Positions 43,001 to 51,556 of a DNA stretch of 64,000 bases are shown here, piece by piece (the first letter of the stretch is position 1; every line of letters begins with the position of its first letter). Made by a program: the position numbers and the translations under genes. The notes below the pieces were generated by a model, which was given only the letters and a program-made list of their open reading frames with translations, was not told where the DNA came from and ran no database searches. Source of the DNA: Variovorax guangxiensis (GTDB lineage Bacteria > Pseudomonadota > Gammaproteobacteria > Burkholderiales > Burkholderiaceae_C); assembly GCF_003952165.1 (NCBI RefSeq), contig NZ_RXFT01000009.1, positions 62,001-126,000 of the forward strand, written 5' to 3'.

Positions 43001-46000
43001 ACCTGGTCGTCGGCGCTTTCCTGCGGCACTGCAGGAGCGGCGGCTTCGATGGCTTCGACGGGCTGAGCCGCCTCGACGCTCGTCACGGGTTCCGGCGCCG
43101 GGGCCTCGACCGCATCGGCGACGAGGATCTGCGCCTCGGCGGGAGCGGCCGGTGCCTCGAAGATGGGCACGAGGGCTTCCTCGGCCGCAGCCACCGGGGC
43201 AGGCTGGGGTTCGGCTTCGGGCTCGACCGCCAGTTGCGGCTCGGGCACGGCGACCGGCTCTTCCACCGGCAGCGGAGCTTCCACCGCCTCGACCGCTTCG
43301 GGAACGGAAACGGAAACGGGCTCCGGCTCGACGACGGGTTCCGCAGCCTGCACGGGCAGCGGCTCGGGCTCCCATTGCAGATCTGGCAGGCCGGCGGTGG
43401 TGGGCACGGTGGCGGCGATGGGTTCGGCCGCGGGAGCCGGCGGAGTCGCCAGTTCGGCGGGTTCCTGCTTGAGTTCGACGGTCGCGGGCGTCCTGGCGGG
43501 CGGCGCGAGGAAGTCGAACATCTCGCCGCTGGGCAGGACCAGCGGCGCGGGTTCTTCGGCCTGCGGCTTGGCATCGAAGTCGATGAAGTCGGTCGACGTG
43601 AAATCGTCGTCGGCCTCGGGCGTGCCGGCCTTCGCGGGCTCCGGCACCTGCCAGTCCAGGGTCTGGAGCGGCGGGATCTCGGGGGCCGCGGCCGGTGCAG
43701 GCGCCTGCACGGGCGCCGGAGCCTGCGTGGTGAACGACAGGTCCGGCAGGTCGGGCAGGCGCAGGGGCGGCAGTTCCGCCGCGACCGGTGCAGGCGCCAC
43801 TGGCGCGGGAACTTCGAGCGGCGCGGGCGCGGACATCGGCGCCTCGGCGGCGATGTGGCGCGCGGCGACCGCCAGGGCCTCCGCGTCGGCCACGCGCACC
43901 GGCGGGGGCACGGGCTCGCCGGCCAGCAATGCATTGGCCACGCGGCTGAACGGCGCGGACTTCCAGCCCTGCGCGGAGCCCGCGGCGATGGCTTCGACCC
44001 ATTGGCCGAAGTCCTTCATCGTGCGTTCGGTGCCTTCCAGCAGCGCCGGCGTGGCGGGGCGCTGGTCGGCCAGCCAGGTGTTGAGCACCTGTTCGAGCGA
44101 CCATGCGGCATCGCCGAACTCGGTGAGGCCGACCATGCGCGAGCTTCCCTTGAGCGTGTGGAAGGCACGCCGCAGGATCGTGAGCTCCTCGGAGTCGTCC
44201 GGGTAGCTGCCGAGTTCCTCGATGGCGGCCAGGCCGTTCTGCACGACCTCGCGCGCCTCTTCGAGGAAGATGTTCTGCAGGTCGTCTTCTTCGAGCTCGG
44301 TGACTTCGGTGTCGGGCAGCTCGGCCGGGCCGGTGATCTTGTGGGTCCAGCTGTCGGCCTTCTTGCTGAATTCCTCGATCGGCGAAGGCTTGGCCTTGGG
44401 CGCGGCGAGCGCCGCGAGCTTGGAGGCGATCTGCGCGTCGACTTCCTCGATGCTGAGCACGGCCTCGGCGGCGGGCGCCTGGCCCGCGGCGGCGCCCTCG
44501 CCGCTCTCGGCCTCGGCAGCCTGGCGGCCCATCAGCGGCTTGAGCTCGCCCGCCTCGGCGTCGAACACGAACAGGCGCTTGGCCAGCGCGGGCTGGTAGC
44601 CCAGCATGTCAATCAGGAAGCCCAGCGCGCCGAGGTTGTTGCCCAGCGCATCGAAGCCGGCCATTTCCTCGGCCGGCGAGGTGCTGACGAGCATCGCCTC
44701 GACGTCCTCGCGCATGCGCTGGACGGTGAGCGCGGCCTGGTCGAGGCCGAGCACGGAGAACACGCCGCGCATCTGCATGAGCTGCGTCGGCACGGTGCGC
44801 AGCAGGCCCTTCTCGGCCGGGCGGCGGAAATACTGGTCGAGCGACTTCTCGAGTTCGCTCAGGTGGCTGCGCAGCTCGTCGACCACGGTGCCCATGGTCT
44901 GGCGGTCGCTCACGCGGCGGTAGAGGTCCTCCATCCACGGCTCGAGCGGCTCGGAGTGGCCGCCGGCGCGCACGCGCTCGATGCGGCCCGCGAGCTGCAG
45001 CGTGCGGGCGGTGAGCTGTGGATCGCTCGGGTCGAGGTCTTCGAGCGCGGCTTCGAGGTAGAGCACCGAGGTGGCGACTTCCATCGCGAGTTCGGTACCC
45101 GGCGCCTGGCCGGAACGCACGGAGGCCTCGACCGCGTGGGTCAGGGCCTGCACCATCGGCAGGCTCGGCGGATGCAGCTTCTGCAGCGATTCGCCCAGCT
45201 GCGCGAAGGTGTCCGCCACCTGGCGGGTGCGGGTGATGTCGCCGCCCGAGAGCGCCGACCACATTTCCTTGGCGGTCTCGATACGCTTGCGCGCTTGCTG
45301 CAGCACGAGCGGATCGAAGCGGCCGAACTGCTCGACGTTGTAGTCGACGCGCTGTTCGCCCGAGATGCCCCAGGCGGTGCGCACGGTGCGCAGCGTGGCG
45401 GCATCGTCGCCCGCGGCGGGCACGGCCTGCGCGCAGAAGAAGAGCAGGTCCTGGCCCAGCCGGTCGGACACGAGGCTGTCGCCGCGCGCGAGCGTGGCGT
45501 ATTGCAGCAGCACACGGGAGGCGGCGCGCTTGACGTAGGCGTCGGGCTGGATCAGCCCCGCTGCCAGGGCCTCGAAAAAGCCCGCGGCCAGGGTCCAGAA
45601 GCTGGAGACGCGAGGCAGCAGCGCGCCGCGGCCGAGGCCCAGGCACAGCGCATGCAGCCGGCGCGCGGCCTGCGTGTCGCCGCTCTTGACGAGCTGCAGC
45701 ACCTCGCGGTCGAGGCGCGAGCGCACGGCCGGGTCGTAGGCGACGGCAGCCTGCGTGACCGCGGGCTTGATCTCGACCCAGCGCCAGGCGGTGCTCCACA
45801 GGTCGGCCGGGTGCACGCGCTCGTTGCCGACCAGTTCGAGGACGTCGCGGTACTGCGGAAACAGCGCGACCGACGACACCGGCTTGCCGGCCAGCAGCGC
45901 GCCGAGGAAGTCGGTGACGGCGAAGCCTGCACGCTCGATCTTGAGCACCGCGGCTTCGGTGCAGCGCTGCGGCTCGGCGATGAAGCCCTGCACCGCGAAC

Positions 46001-46272
46001 TCGATGGCGCCGAGCACCAGCGCGGGCGAGGAATGCCCCACCATCTGGAGCGCGCCGACGGCCTGGTGCAACTGCTGGCGGGCCATCTGCAGCGGACCGG
46101 CCTCGGGCTCGGACGCGGCGGCATCCACTTCGCGAACGAAGCGCCGCAACGACTTGCCTACACCGTCAAGGGATTTCTGGATTTCTCCCAGCACCCAGGC
46201 CAGCGGCCCGAGGTCTTCGGTGACCGGCGTGTTGCCGGCGTGAGGGGCCGTGGCAGGGGTTTGAATCGACAC
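40027..46272 (-). CDS. chpA: ChpA/PilL-type hybrid histidine kinase of the Pil-Chp system
   Basis: About 2081 residues from a GTG at 46272 (another GTG at 46335 is possible). An N-terminal PilL-type helical region is followed by three His-phosphotransfer domains with HTLKGSS at ~704, HSLAGSS at ~1141 and HTLKGSA at ~1305, then a dimerisation region, the HATPase (NCVAHGIED, FRDDGAGLD, GRGIGMDVV, ~1640-1760), a CheW-like domain and a C-terminal receiver (~1960-2070, LVLVVDDS, VLSDIEMPRMDG). A long Pro/Ala/Glu linker sits at ~790-1080. It drives PilG/PilH to control type IV pilus twitching. It is last in pilG-pilH-pilI-pilJ-chpA. Confidence 0.95.
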   Translation of the reverse strand: MSIQTPATAPHAGNTPVTEDLGPLAWVLGEIQKSLDGVGKSLRRFVREVDAAASEPEAGPLQMARQQLHQAVGALQMVGHSSPALVLGAIEFAVQGFIAEPQRCTEAAVLKIERAGFAVTDFLGALLAGKPVSSVALFPQYRDVLELVGNERVHPADLWSTAWRWVEIKPAVTQAAVAYDPAVRSRLDREVLQLVKSGDTQAARRLHALCLGLGRGALLPRVSSFWTLAAGFFEALAAGLIQPDAYVKRAASRVLLQYATLARGDSLVSDRLGQDLLFFCAQAVPAAGDDAATLRTVRTAWGISGEQRVDYNVEQFGRFDPLVLQQARKRIETAKEMWSALSGGDITRTRQVADTFAQLGESLQKLHPPSLPMVQALTHAVEASVRSGQAPGTELAMEVATSVLYLEAALEDLDPSDPQLTARTLQLAGRIERVRAGGHSEPLEPWMEDLYRRVSDRQTMGTVVDELRSHLSELEKSLDQYFRRPAEKGLLRTVPTQLMQMRGVFSVLGLDQAALTVQRMREDVEAMLVSTSPAEEMAGFDALGNNLGALGFLIDMLGYQPALAKRLFVFDAEAGELKPLMGRQAAEAESGEGAAAGQAPAAEAVLSIEEVDAQIASKLAALAAPKAKPSPIEEFSKKADSWTHKITGPAELPDTEVTELEEDDLQNIFLEEAREVVQNGLAAIEELGSYPDDSEELTILRRAFHTLKGSSRMVGLTEFGDAAWSLEQVLNTWLADQRPATPALLEGTERTMKDFGQWVEAIAAGSAQGWKSAPFSRVANALLAGEPVPPPVRVADAEALAVAARHIAAEAPMSAPAPLEVPAPVAPAPVAAELPPLRLPDLPDLSFTTQAPAPVQAPAPAAAPEIPPLQTLDWQVPEPAKAGTPEADDDFTSTDFIDFDAKPQAEEPAPLVLPSGEMFDFLAPPARTPATVELKQEPAELATPPAPAAEPIAATVPTTAGLPDLQWEPEPLPVQAAEPVVEPEPVSVSVPEAVEAVEAPLPVEEPVAVPEPQLAVEPEAEPQPAPVAAAEEALVPIFEAPAAPAEAQILVADAVEAPAPEPVTSVEAAQPVEAIEAAAPAVPQESADDQVKVIGPLRIGIQLYNVYLNEADEWSRQLATDVGEWALESHERMPDSTIALAHSLAGSSATVGFHSLSGMARLFEAALQHLQMQGSGTREQGTVLVAAADELRRLLHQFAVGLLRDPAEGTLQALRDIANSPMPTEVAMRAEARPLPQVVVSEPVADVALDDSEDAIDLADAVDVDLFPIFEEEAAELLPQLGEALRQWAHHPDDSAPRASVLRTLHTLKGSARLAGAMRLGERAHRMESEIEVLGSQGAERADIEKLLMRLDTLQATFDALRAADDATQVELAQIVAAATSAAPVTVASQAPEAGVPANDETAASVASLDDQPAAEAAAAPEAAAADAPATLQPRPAPAALVAPLRAATGQAVRIRTQLLDRLVAQTGEVIITRSRLEAELGQLRGSLSDLTGNLDRLRQQLRDIEVQAESQMQSRLAQAKDSQQSFDPLEFDRFTRVQELTRMMAESVNDVATVQRTLQKTVQATEDDLSVQARQTRELQRGLLRTRMVEFEGISDRLYRVVRQASKDTGKQVRLDIVGGSIEMDRGVLDRMTPAFEHLLRNCVAHGIEDSAVREKAGKDASGLIVIDLHHEGNDVSVSFRDDGAGLDHKRIAERARTLGLLGADQELTAEEATELIFKPGFSTAGQVSELAGRGIGMDVVRAQIAALGGRIETHSTQGQGTTFKLVLPLTTAVTHVVMLRAGEVSIGVPSNLVELVQRVGSADLEAAYLNNSHPFGSEHVPFYWTGALLQASTRSEHGLAKNNTIVVVRSAAQRVALHVDEVLGNQEVVVKNLGPQLARLPGLAGISVLASGAVALIYNPVALAAVHGEQARERQAAAAIAATSAAQAATAAVEHGAPQEPSQALAPVVPQIPLVLVVDDSITVRRVTQRLLQREGYRVSLAADGLQALERLQQERPAVVLSDIEMPRMDGFDLARNIRADAALAELPIIMITSRIAEKHRDYARTLGVNHYLGKPYSEEELLRLVRAYTSEPALAAAA

Positions 46273-46355
46273 GTTGGGTGCTCGCCGTTCTTTGACTGTC
46301 AGTTTTTCAATGGGCGCGATGCGCCCCGAATGCACAAGGCCGTCGCGGCCACTTC

Positions 46356-46456
46356 ACGAAACACCGCGGAACCGGCTTTGCCGGGCCGCCGGTATTGCCC
46401 CCGGAAGAGGGCTGCCGCAGCGACACGAAGTGCGCGAAGGCTGGAGGAGAGCGTCA
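46356..46456 (-). repeat. 3'-end hairpin repeat, copy E (after pilJ)
   Basis: A family member starting at the base after the pilJ stop (46457), in the gene's direction. The C-rich stem has decayed slightly (CCTCTTCCGGGGG), but the CACTTCGTG and GGCCCGGCAAAGCCGG dyads are intact. Confidence 0.8.
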
Positions 46457-48766
46457 TCACGCAATCTTGAAACGGGCAACCGATCGGCGCAGTTCTTCGG
46501 CCATCTGCGAGAGTTCGCGCACCTGCTGTGCCGTGGTACGCGTGCCCTCGCCGGTCTGTTCCGTCACCGCGAAGATGTGCTGGATGTTCGCGGCCACCAC
46601 GTTGGCCGAATCGGCTTCGCGGGAGGCGGATTGCGAAATCTGCTCGATGAGGTCGGCGAGTCGGCGCGACACGCGGTCGATCTCGGACAGCGCGGTACCC
46701 GCGTTGTCGGACAGCTTGGCCCCTTCGACCACACCCTGCGTGGAACGCTCCATGGCGCCCACCGCGTCCTGCGTGTCGGTCTGAATCGCCTTCACCAGCG
46801 CCGAGATCTGGCGCGTGGCGTCCGCGGAGCGTTCGGCCAGCCGCTGAACTTCTTCCGCCACCACCGAGAAGCCTCGGCCGGCTTCACCGGCGGACGCTGC
46901 CTGAATGGCGGCGTTCAGTGCCAGCACGTTCGTCTGTTCGGTAATGTCCGAGATCAGCTCCGTGATTTCACCGATCTCCTGCGAGGATTCGCCCAGGCGC
47001 TTGATCCGCTTGGAGGTTTCCTGGATCTGGTCGCGGATGGAGTTCATACCGCCGATGGCGTTCTGCACGGCCTGCAGACCCGACGACGCAGCCTGCAGCG
47101 ACTGGCGCGCCACGGTGGCGGACTCTTGCGCCTGGGTGGACACGCCGTTGATTCGCTCGGCCATGGTCAGCACCGACTGGCCGGTTTCGCGAATCTCGCG
47201 CAGCTGTTCGGTCGATGCCGCCAGCAGTTCGGTGGAGGTGTTTTCCACCTGCGACGTCGTCTGCGCCACGCGGGTTGCCGTGTTCTGCACGTTGCCCACC
47301 AGCAGTCGCAGTTCTTCCACCGTGTAGTTCACCGAGTCGGCGATGGCGCCGGTGATGTCCTCGGTCACGGTCGCTTCCTGCGTCAGGTCGCCTTCGGCCA
47401 CTGTCTGCAGTTCGTTCATCAGCCGAAGAATGGCGGCCTGGTTGGCGTTGTTCACGCGGCTGGCTTCGTCGGAAGCCTGTTCGGCGGCCAGACGCTCGCG
47501 TTCGGCGACGGCGGCGCGTTCGCGGCCTTCGCGCACCTGCACGAAACCGATGGCGCCGGCGAGTGCCAGGGCGGCCAGCGACAGCACGAACAGCAGCACG
47601 ATGGTGCCGGCGCCAAGGCCGGTGCGGGCGGAGAGCTTTTCCTGCAGGTCGCCCAGCGACTTGCGCAGCGGCTCGCTGTCGGTCAGGATCGATGCCTGCG
47701 CTTCGCGCGCGGCCACCAGGCCCTGCAGGTTGCCCAGAATGGCCGATGCCTGCGTGCGCATCTGTTCATAGGTCTTCAGGATGGCTTCGAGCTGCTGGCG
47801 CGTCTGCGGGTCCTTCGAGCCGGGGAAGCGCTGCTGCGCATTGCCGTCGAGCAGGCCGCGGGTGGTTTCCTGGAAGGTGTTCAGGTCCTTGCCCAGCAGG
47901 AACACGGCGTCCGGGTTCACACCCTCGACCGTGAAGAACTCGTTGGTCGACTTGCCGATGCGCTGCGTCAGCATCACGAGCTGGCCGGCGGCCGAGATCT
48001 CGGGCAGCGTGGCGTTCTGCTGCATCTTCAGCGAGGCGACGGTTTCCGTCATCTCGAGCAGCGTGGACGACTGCTGGTTGATGTCGCGCAGAGCGGCACC
48101 CACCTGCGTCAGGATCTGGCGCTGGGCCAGCACGACCTTGGCGCTGGCGTCGGCACGGGTGACGAGGGGATTGATCTTGTTCATCTCCTCGTCGTACTGG
48201 TTGCCCACGCGCTCCAGGCGCAGCGAGTCGTCGCCGTTGGTCAGGCCCTGCACGCGGCGCGTGAGGTCGTCTGCGGCGTCCTTCACTTCGACGAAGGCCG
48301 AGGCGCTGCCCACGAGGGCCTGCGAGATCGACTTGGCGAGACGCTGCGACTGCATCAGCGACTGGCCGGTGGCCGCCACCTGCTGCGCGAGGCGTTCGGC
48401 GCGAAGAATTGCGGAGCCTGCGACCAGCAGCAGCAGCAGCACCACGACCGCCAGCATGATGGCCAGGATACGCTGCTGCTTCGCGGGGTTGGAGCCCGCG
48501 CGGCCGCCGGTGGCGTCGGGCGCGACTTCGGCAGGCGCGGCGCCGGGCTCGTTGGCTGCGTCGCCGCCGCCGGGCAGGTCGACGTCGCCGAAGCTGGTGT
48601 CGGGGGCCGCGGAGCCCTTCCTGGCGAGGCGCACGGTTTTCTCGTCCGGAACCTGGACGGTATCGACATCGTCGAGCGATATCGAACCGGAGCCATCGAC
48701 GCGGGCCTTGTCGTTCCCGTTGTTCACGGGCAGTAATTTCTTGAACTTGTCGGCGATCGAGCTCAC
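46457..48766 (-). CDS. pilJ: Pilus chemoreceptor PilJ (methyl-accepting protein)
   Basis: 769 residues from a GTG with AAGGA before it. A polar ~95-residue cytoplasmic N-terminus precedes a membrane helix (~98-120). A periplasmic helical sensor with repeated PilJ modules (SQRLAKSISQAL, MLTQRIGKSTNEF), a second helix (~385-410), a HAMP-like region and the signalling tip EQTNVLALNAAIQAASAGEAGRGFSVVAEEVQRLA follow. It senses surface contact or pilus tension and feeds ChpA through PilI. The long cytoplasmic N-terminal tail is larger than in Pseudomonas PilJ. Confidence 0.95.
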   Translation of the reverse strand: MSSIADKFKKLLPVNNGNDKARVDGSGSISLDDVDTVQVPDEKTVRLARKGSAAPDTSFGDVDLPGGGDAANEPGAAPAEVAPDATGGRAGSNPAKQQRILAIMLAVVVLLLLLVAGSAILRAERLAQQVAATGQSLMQSQRLAKSISQALVGSASAFVEVKDAADDLTRRVQGLTNGDDSLRLERVGNQYDEEMNKINPLVTRADASAKVVLAQRQILTQVGAALRDINQQSSTLLEMTETVASLKMQQNATLPEISAAGQLVMLTQRIGKSTNEFFTVEGVNPDAVFLLGKDLNTFQETTRGLLDGNAQQRFPGSKDPQTRQQLEAILKTYEQMRTQASAILGNLQGLVAAREAQASILTDSEPLRKSLGDLQEKLSARTGLGAGTIVLLFVLSLAALALAGAIGFVQVREGRERAAVAERERLAAEQASDEASRVNNANQAAILRLMNELQTVAEGDLTQEATVTEDITGAIADSVNYTVEELRLLVGNVQNTATRVAQTTSQVENTSTELLAASTEQLREIRETGQSVLTMAERINGVSTQAQESATVARQSLQAASSGLQAVQNAIGGMNSIRDQIQETSKRIKRLGESSQEIGEITELISDITEQTNVLALNAAIQAASAGEAGRGFSVVAEEVQRLAERSADATRQISALVKAIQTDTQDAVGAMERSTQGVVEGAKLSDNAGTALSEIDRVSRRLADLIEQISQSASREADSANVVAANIQHIFAVTEQTGEGTRTTAQQVRELSQMAEELRRSVARFKIA

Positions 48767-48808
48767 GGTCGGTCCTTCAGGTGGTTTCCGGTACGGCGTG
48801 CGGCGGCA

Positions 48809-49342
48809 CTACGCACCAATGCTCAAAAACTGGGGTTGCTGCGAAAGCGCCTGCAGGTTGACTTCCTGCCAGCGCTCCCCCGCTGCATCGGTAAACAGAT
48901 GCCCGTGCCAGGCAGGTGCTTCTGCGCCAGGAGGCTCGGATGCCGTGAAGGCCTCCGCCCCCCGCAACCCCGCCAGTCGATCGACCAGCAAAGCGCAGTT
49001 GACTTCGAGCAGCTCGTTGAAAGCAACGAGCCGCGACTGGATGCGCGCCGCCTCGGTGGCGGCCAGCGCGACAGGAACGCCGGTGGCGAACGCCGCAAGC
49101 TGCACGACGCCGTAGAGGCCGCCGCGCAGGTTGGCAACGCCGAGGAACCACGGCTGCGTGTAGGGCACGGGCTGCGGCGGCGTCCAGGGAAAGATCTCGC
49201 CGGCGTGTCCCAGCGGAAAGAGGTATTTGCCCTCGCCGGCCTCGACCGCCAGCCAGGTGGCGGCCACCCCCGTCGTGCGAGCGGCCTGCAGGCGGCTCGC
49301 CAGCCGGGACTGGAAGGCTCTCAGAGCATCGCGATTCGCCAT
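48809..49342 (-). CDS. pilI: CheW-like adaptor PilI
   Basis: 177 residues, a single CheW domain: YLFPLGHAGEIFPWTPPQPVPYTQPWFLGVANLRGGLYGVV is the receptor/kinase docking surface. It couples PilJ to ChpA. It lies between pilH and pilJ in the expected order. Confidence 0.93.
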   Translation of the reverse strand: MANRDALRAFQSRLASRLQAARTTGVAATWLAVEAGEGKYLFPLGHAGEIFPWTPPQPVPYTQPWFLGVANLRGGLYGVVQLAAFATGVPVALAATEAARIQSRLVAFNELLEVNCALLVDRLAGLRGAEAFTASEPPGAEAPAWHGHLFTDAAGERWQEVNLQALSQQPQFLSIGA

Positions 49343-49361
49343 GGACTCGGCAGGCTTTCGC

Positions 49362-49727
49362 TCAGTTCAGGGCGCTGATCTTGGACATCAGGTCGGCGGC
49401 GTTGACCGGCTTCACGATGTAGTCGCGCGCGCCCTGGCGCATGCCCCAGACGCGGTCCGTCTCCTGGTTCTTGCTGGTGCACAGGATGATCGGGATCGCG
49501 GCGTATTTCGGGTCGCGGGCGATGGCGCGCGTGAGCTGGAAGCCGTTCTGGCCGGGCATGACCACGTCCATGAGGATCAGGTCGGGGTGCTCTTCCTCGA
49601 GGCGGCGCATGGCGTCGTCGGCGTTTTCAGCCGTCTTGACGGCGAAGCCGTTCTTCTGGAGGAGGTCGGACAGGAACACCAGTTCCGTCTTGGAGTCGTC
49701 GACGACGAGGATTTTTCGAATGGGCAT
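49362..49727 (-). CDS. pilH: Response regulator PilH
   Basis: 121 residues, a single receiver domain: ILVVDDSKTE acidic pair, the phospho-acceptor Asp in LILMDVVMPGQNG, T/S in ILCTSK and the Lys in YIVKPV. There is no output domain. In Pseudomonas it drives or resets retraction downstream of ChpA. The ATG overlaps the pilG stop by one base (TAATG). Confidence 0.93.
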   Translation of the reverse strand: MPIRKILVVDDSKTELVFLSDLLQKNGFAVKTAENADDAMRRLEEEHPDLILMDVVMPGQNGFQLTRAIARDPKYAAIPIILCTSKNQETDRVWGMRQGARDYIVKPVNAADLMSKISALN

Positions 49728-50125
49728 TACTGCACTTCCTGTTGAACGGTGCCAAACTGCTGCACGGCCTGCAGCAGCTGGTCTTTGGTGAAAGGCTTGG
49801 TCAGGTAGTCCTGGGAACCGACCATGCGGCCGCGTGCCTTGTCGAATACACCGTCTTTCGACGACAGCATGACGACCGGGACGTTGGAAAAGTGGGCGTT
49901 GCGCTTGATGATGGCGCAGGTCTGGTAGCCGTCCAGGCGCGGCATCAGGATGTCGCAGAAAATCAGATGCGGCTTGTGGTCGTTAACCTTGGAGAGCGCG
50001 TCGAAGCCGTCTTCGGCGAGAAGAACCTCGTGCCCACCCTGCTTCAGAAAAATCTCGGCACTGCGCCGGATGGTGTTGCTGTCGTCGATGACAAGCACCT
50101 TGTAACCAGATCCATTCGGGCCCAT
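49727..50125 (-). CDS. pilG: Response regulator PilG
   Basis: 132 residues, a receiver domain only: VLVIDDSNTIRRSAE, phospho-acceptor in LIFCDILMPRLDGYQ, MLSSKDG and the Lys in YLTKPFTKDQLL. It acts with PilH on pilus extension and cAMP signalling in related bacteria. It is the first pil gene after rubredoxin, 84 bases downstream of it. Confidence 0.94.
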   Translation of the reverse strand: MGPNGSGYKVLVIDDSNTIRRSAEIFLKQGGHEVLLAEDGFDALSKVNDHKPHLIFCDILMPRLDGYQTCAIIKRNAHFSNVPVVMLSSKDGVFDKARGRMVGSQDYLTKPFTKDQLLQAVQQFGTVQQEVQ

Positions 50126-50209
50126 TGCAAACGCTCCTGCTCATGAGACTTGGAAGCCCGCCGCGCCGAACATCGACGCAGACCGCGTAGCTCTATCTAT
50201 GCCATGCTT

Positions 50210-50380
50210 TCAGATTTCAACCATTTCGAAGTCTTCCTTGCGCGCGCCGCACTCAGGACAGGTCCAGTTCATCGGAACATCGGCCCAGGCCGTGCCTGCC
50301 GCGATGCCATCTTCCGGTACACCAACCGCTTCGTCATAGATCCACCCACAAATCAGGCACATCCAAGTTTTCGTGTTCAT
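50210..50380 (-). CDS. Rubredoxin
   Basis: A 56-residue protein: MNTKTWMCLICGWIYDEAVG, then EDGIAAGT and a C-terminal MNWTCPECGARKEDFEMVEI. The two CxxCG pairs are the four iron ligands, and the spacing and aromatic positions match one-iron rubredoxins. It carries electrons to oxygenases, reductases or peroxide-detoxifying enzymes; the partner is not in the window. It lies directly upstream of pilG on the same strand, a link often seen in betaproteobacteria, though its role in twitching is unproven. Confidence 0.95.
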   Translation of the reverse strand: MNTKTWMCLICGWIYDEAVGVPEDGIAAGTAWADVPMNWTCPECGARKEDFEMVEI

Positions 50381-50395
50381 CGGAGCTTAAAGTCC

Positions 50396-50424
50396 TTGTT
50401 CATTAAATGCAACGAGTGTATCTA
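50396..50424 (+). promoter_or_regulatory. Candidate promoter of thiD
   Basis: TTGTTC and TATCTA are 17 bases apart on the plus strand, in a locally AT-rich gap, with a ~60-base leader before the thiD ATG. No TPP riboswitch fold was recognised in this short leader. Confidence 0.4.
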
Positions 50425-50491
50425 TGCGTATCTCTCTGGCAGACTGTAAACGTCGCGCCTATGCCACCATCCAGAGGATTCCGCACGGCGT

Positions 50492-51454
50492 ATGACCATC
50501 TACTTACTTCCAGCAGACGACGCCCGCAAACCGGGCGATCTTAACGACCCCTCGCAGGATGCCGGCGAGCCGGCCGAGCACGACCTGAATCCCCCCTGCG
50601 TGCTGGTGTTCAATGCCAGCGATCCCAGCGGTGCGGGCGGGCTGGGCGCCGACGCCCTGGCCATGGGGTCGGTAGGCGCACACATCCTGCCCGTCGTCAC
50701 GGGCGCCTACGCCCGGGACACAGCCGAGATTTTCGATCACTTCCCCTTCGACGAGGAGGCCATCGCCGAGCAGGCGCGCGCCATCCTGGAGGACGTGGAG
50801 GTACAGCTGATCAAGGTCGGCTTCGCCGGCACCACCGAGGCGCTGAGCACCATCGCGGAAACCGCCGCCGACTATCCGGAGGTGCCCGTGGTGGCCTACA
50901 TGCCCAATCTTTCCTGGTGGGACGAGAACCTGATCGAGCCCTATCTGGACGCTTTTCGCGAGCTCGTCCTGCCCCAGACGACAGTGTTGGTTGGAAACCA
51001 CAGTACCCTGTGGCGCTGGCTGCTTCCGGACTGGAACGGCGACCGTCCGCCCGGCGCGCGCGACATCGCCAAGGCCGCCGGCGAGTTCGGCGTGCCCTAC
51101 ACGCTGGTCACCGGCCTGATGCTGCCCGACCAGTTCATAGACAACGTGCTGGCCTCGCCGCAGTCGGTGCTCGCCAGCGAGAAGTACGAGCGGCTCGAGG
51201 CCGTCTTCGCGGGCGCGGGCGACACCCTGTCGGCCGCGCTGGCCGCCCTGCTCGCCAGCGGCACCGACCTCGTGGCCGCGACCACGGAAGCGCTGGCCTA
51301 CATGGACCGCTGCCTCGACGCGGGCTTCCGGCCGGGCATGGGCCACGTGCTGCCCGACCGCCTCTTCTGGGCCGAGCCCGAGCCGGAGGAAGGCGACGAC
51401 GATCCCGACGCCCCGCCGGACTTCGCCCTGCCCCCGCACGACACCCGGCACTGA
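50492..51454 (+). CDS. thiD: Hydroxymethylpyrimidine/phosphomethylpyrimidine kinase
   Basis: 320 residues. NASDPSGAGGLGAD near residue 42 is the substrate-binding start and FAGAGDTLSAALAALLA near 240 the ribokinase-family anion hole with the catalytic Asp. It phosphorylates HMP and HMP-P for thiamine synthesis. A polar ~34-residue N-terminal extension and an acidic tail (EEGDDDPDAP) lengthen it beyond the usual ~270. It is followed by a partial 3'-end repeat and hemL. Confidence 0.9.
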   Translation: MTIYLLPADDARKPGDLNDPSQDAGEPAEHDLNPPCVLVFNASDPSGAGGLGADALAMGSVGAHILPVVTGAYARDTAEIFDHFPFDEEAIAEQARAILEDVEVQLIKVGFAGTTEALSTIAETAADYPEVPVVAYMPNLSWWDENLIEPYLDAFRELVLPQTTVLVGNHSTLWRWLLPDWNGDRPPGARDIAKAAGEFGVPYTLVTGLMLPDQFIDNVLASPQSVLASEKYERLEAVFAGAGDTLSAALAALLASGTDLVAATTEALAYMDRCLDAGFRPGMGHVLPDRLFWAEPEPEEGDDDPDAPPDFALPPHDTRH

Positions 51455-51535
51455 AAATGTTGCTCGCCCCCAAGGCTGCGCGCACTCCGTGTCGCTTCGC
51501 CCCTACCGGGGCGGCCGTGCGCGGCGGCCCCCACT
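51455..51535 (+). repeat. 3'-end hairpin repeat, copy F (after thiD, partial)
   Basis: It starts right after the thiD stop with ATGTTGCTCGCCCCC and keeps the CGCACTCCGTGTCGCTTCG and CCCCTACCGGGG parts. The distal GCCCGGC..GCCGG stem is replaced by unrelated GC-rich sequence. It is a truncated or rearranged member. Confidence 0.7.
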
Positions 51536-51556
51536 GAAAACCTCTGCTGAGTCCCG

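Noticed and set aside
38509..46470. An ~8 kb uninterrupted open frame antisense to phrB/chpA, and similar long frames antisense to other genes
   Set aside because: High-GC codon bias keeps antisense frames open; the translations are Arg/Ala/His-rich with no recognisable domain, while the other strand encodes clear proteins.
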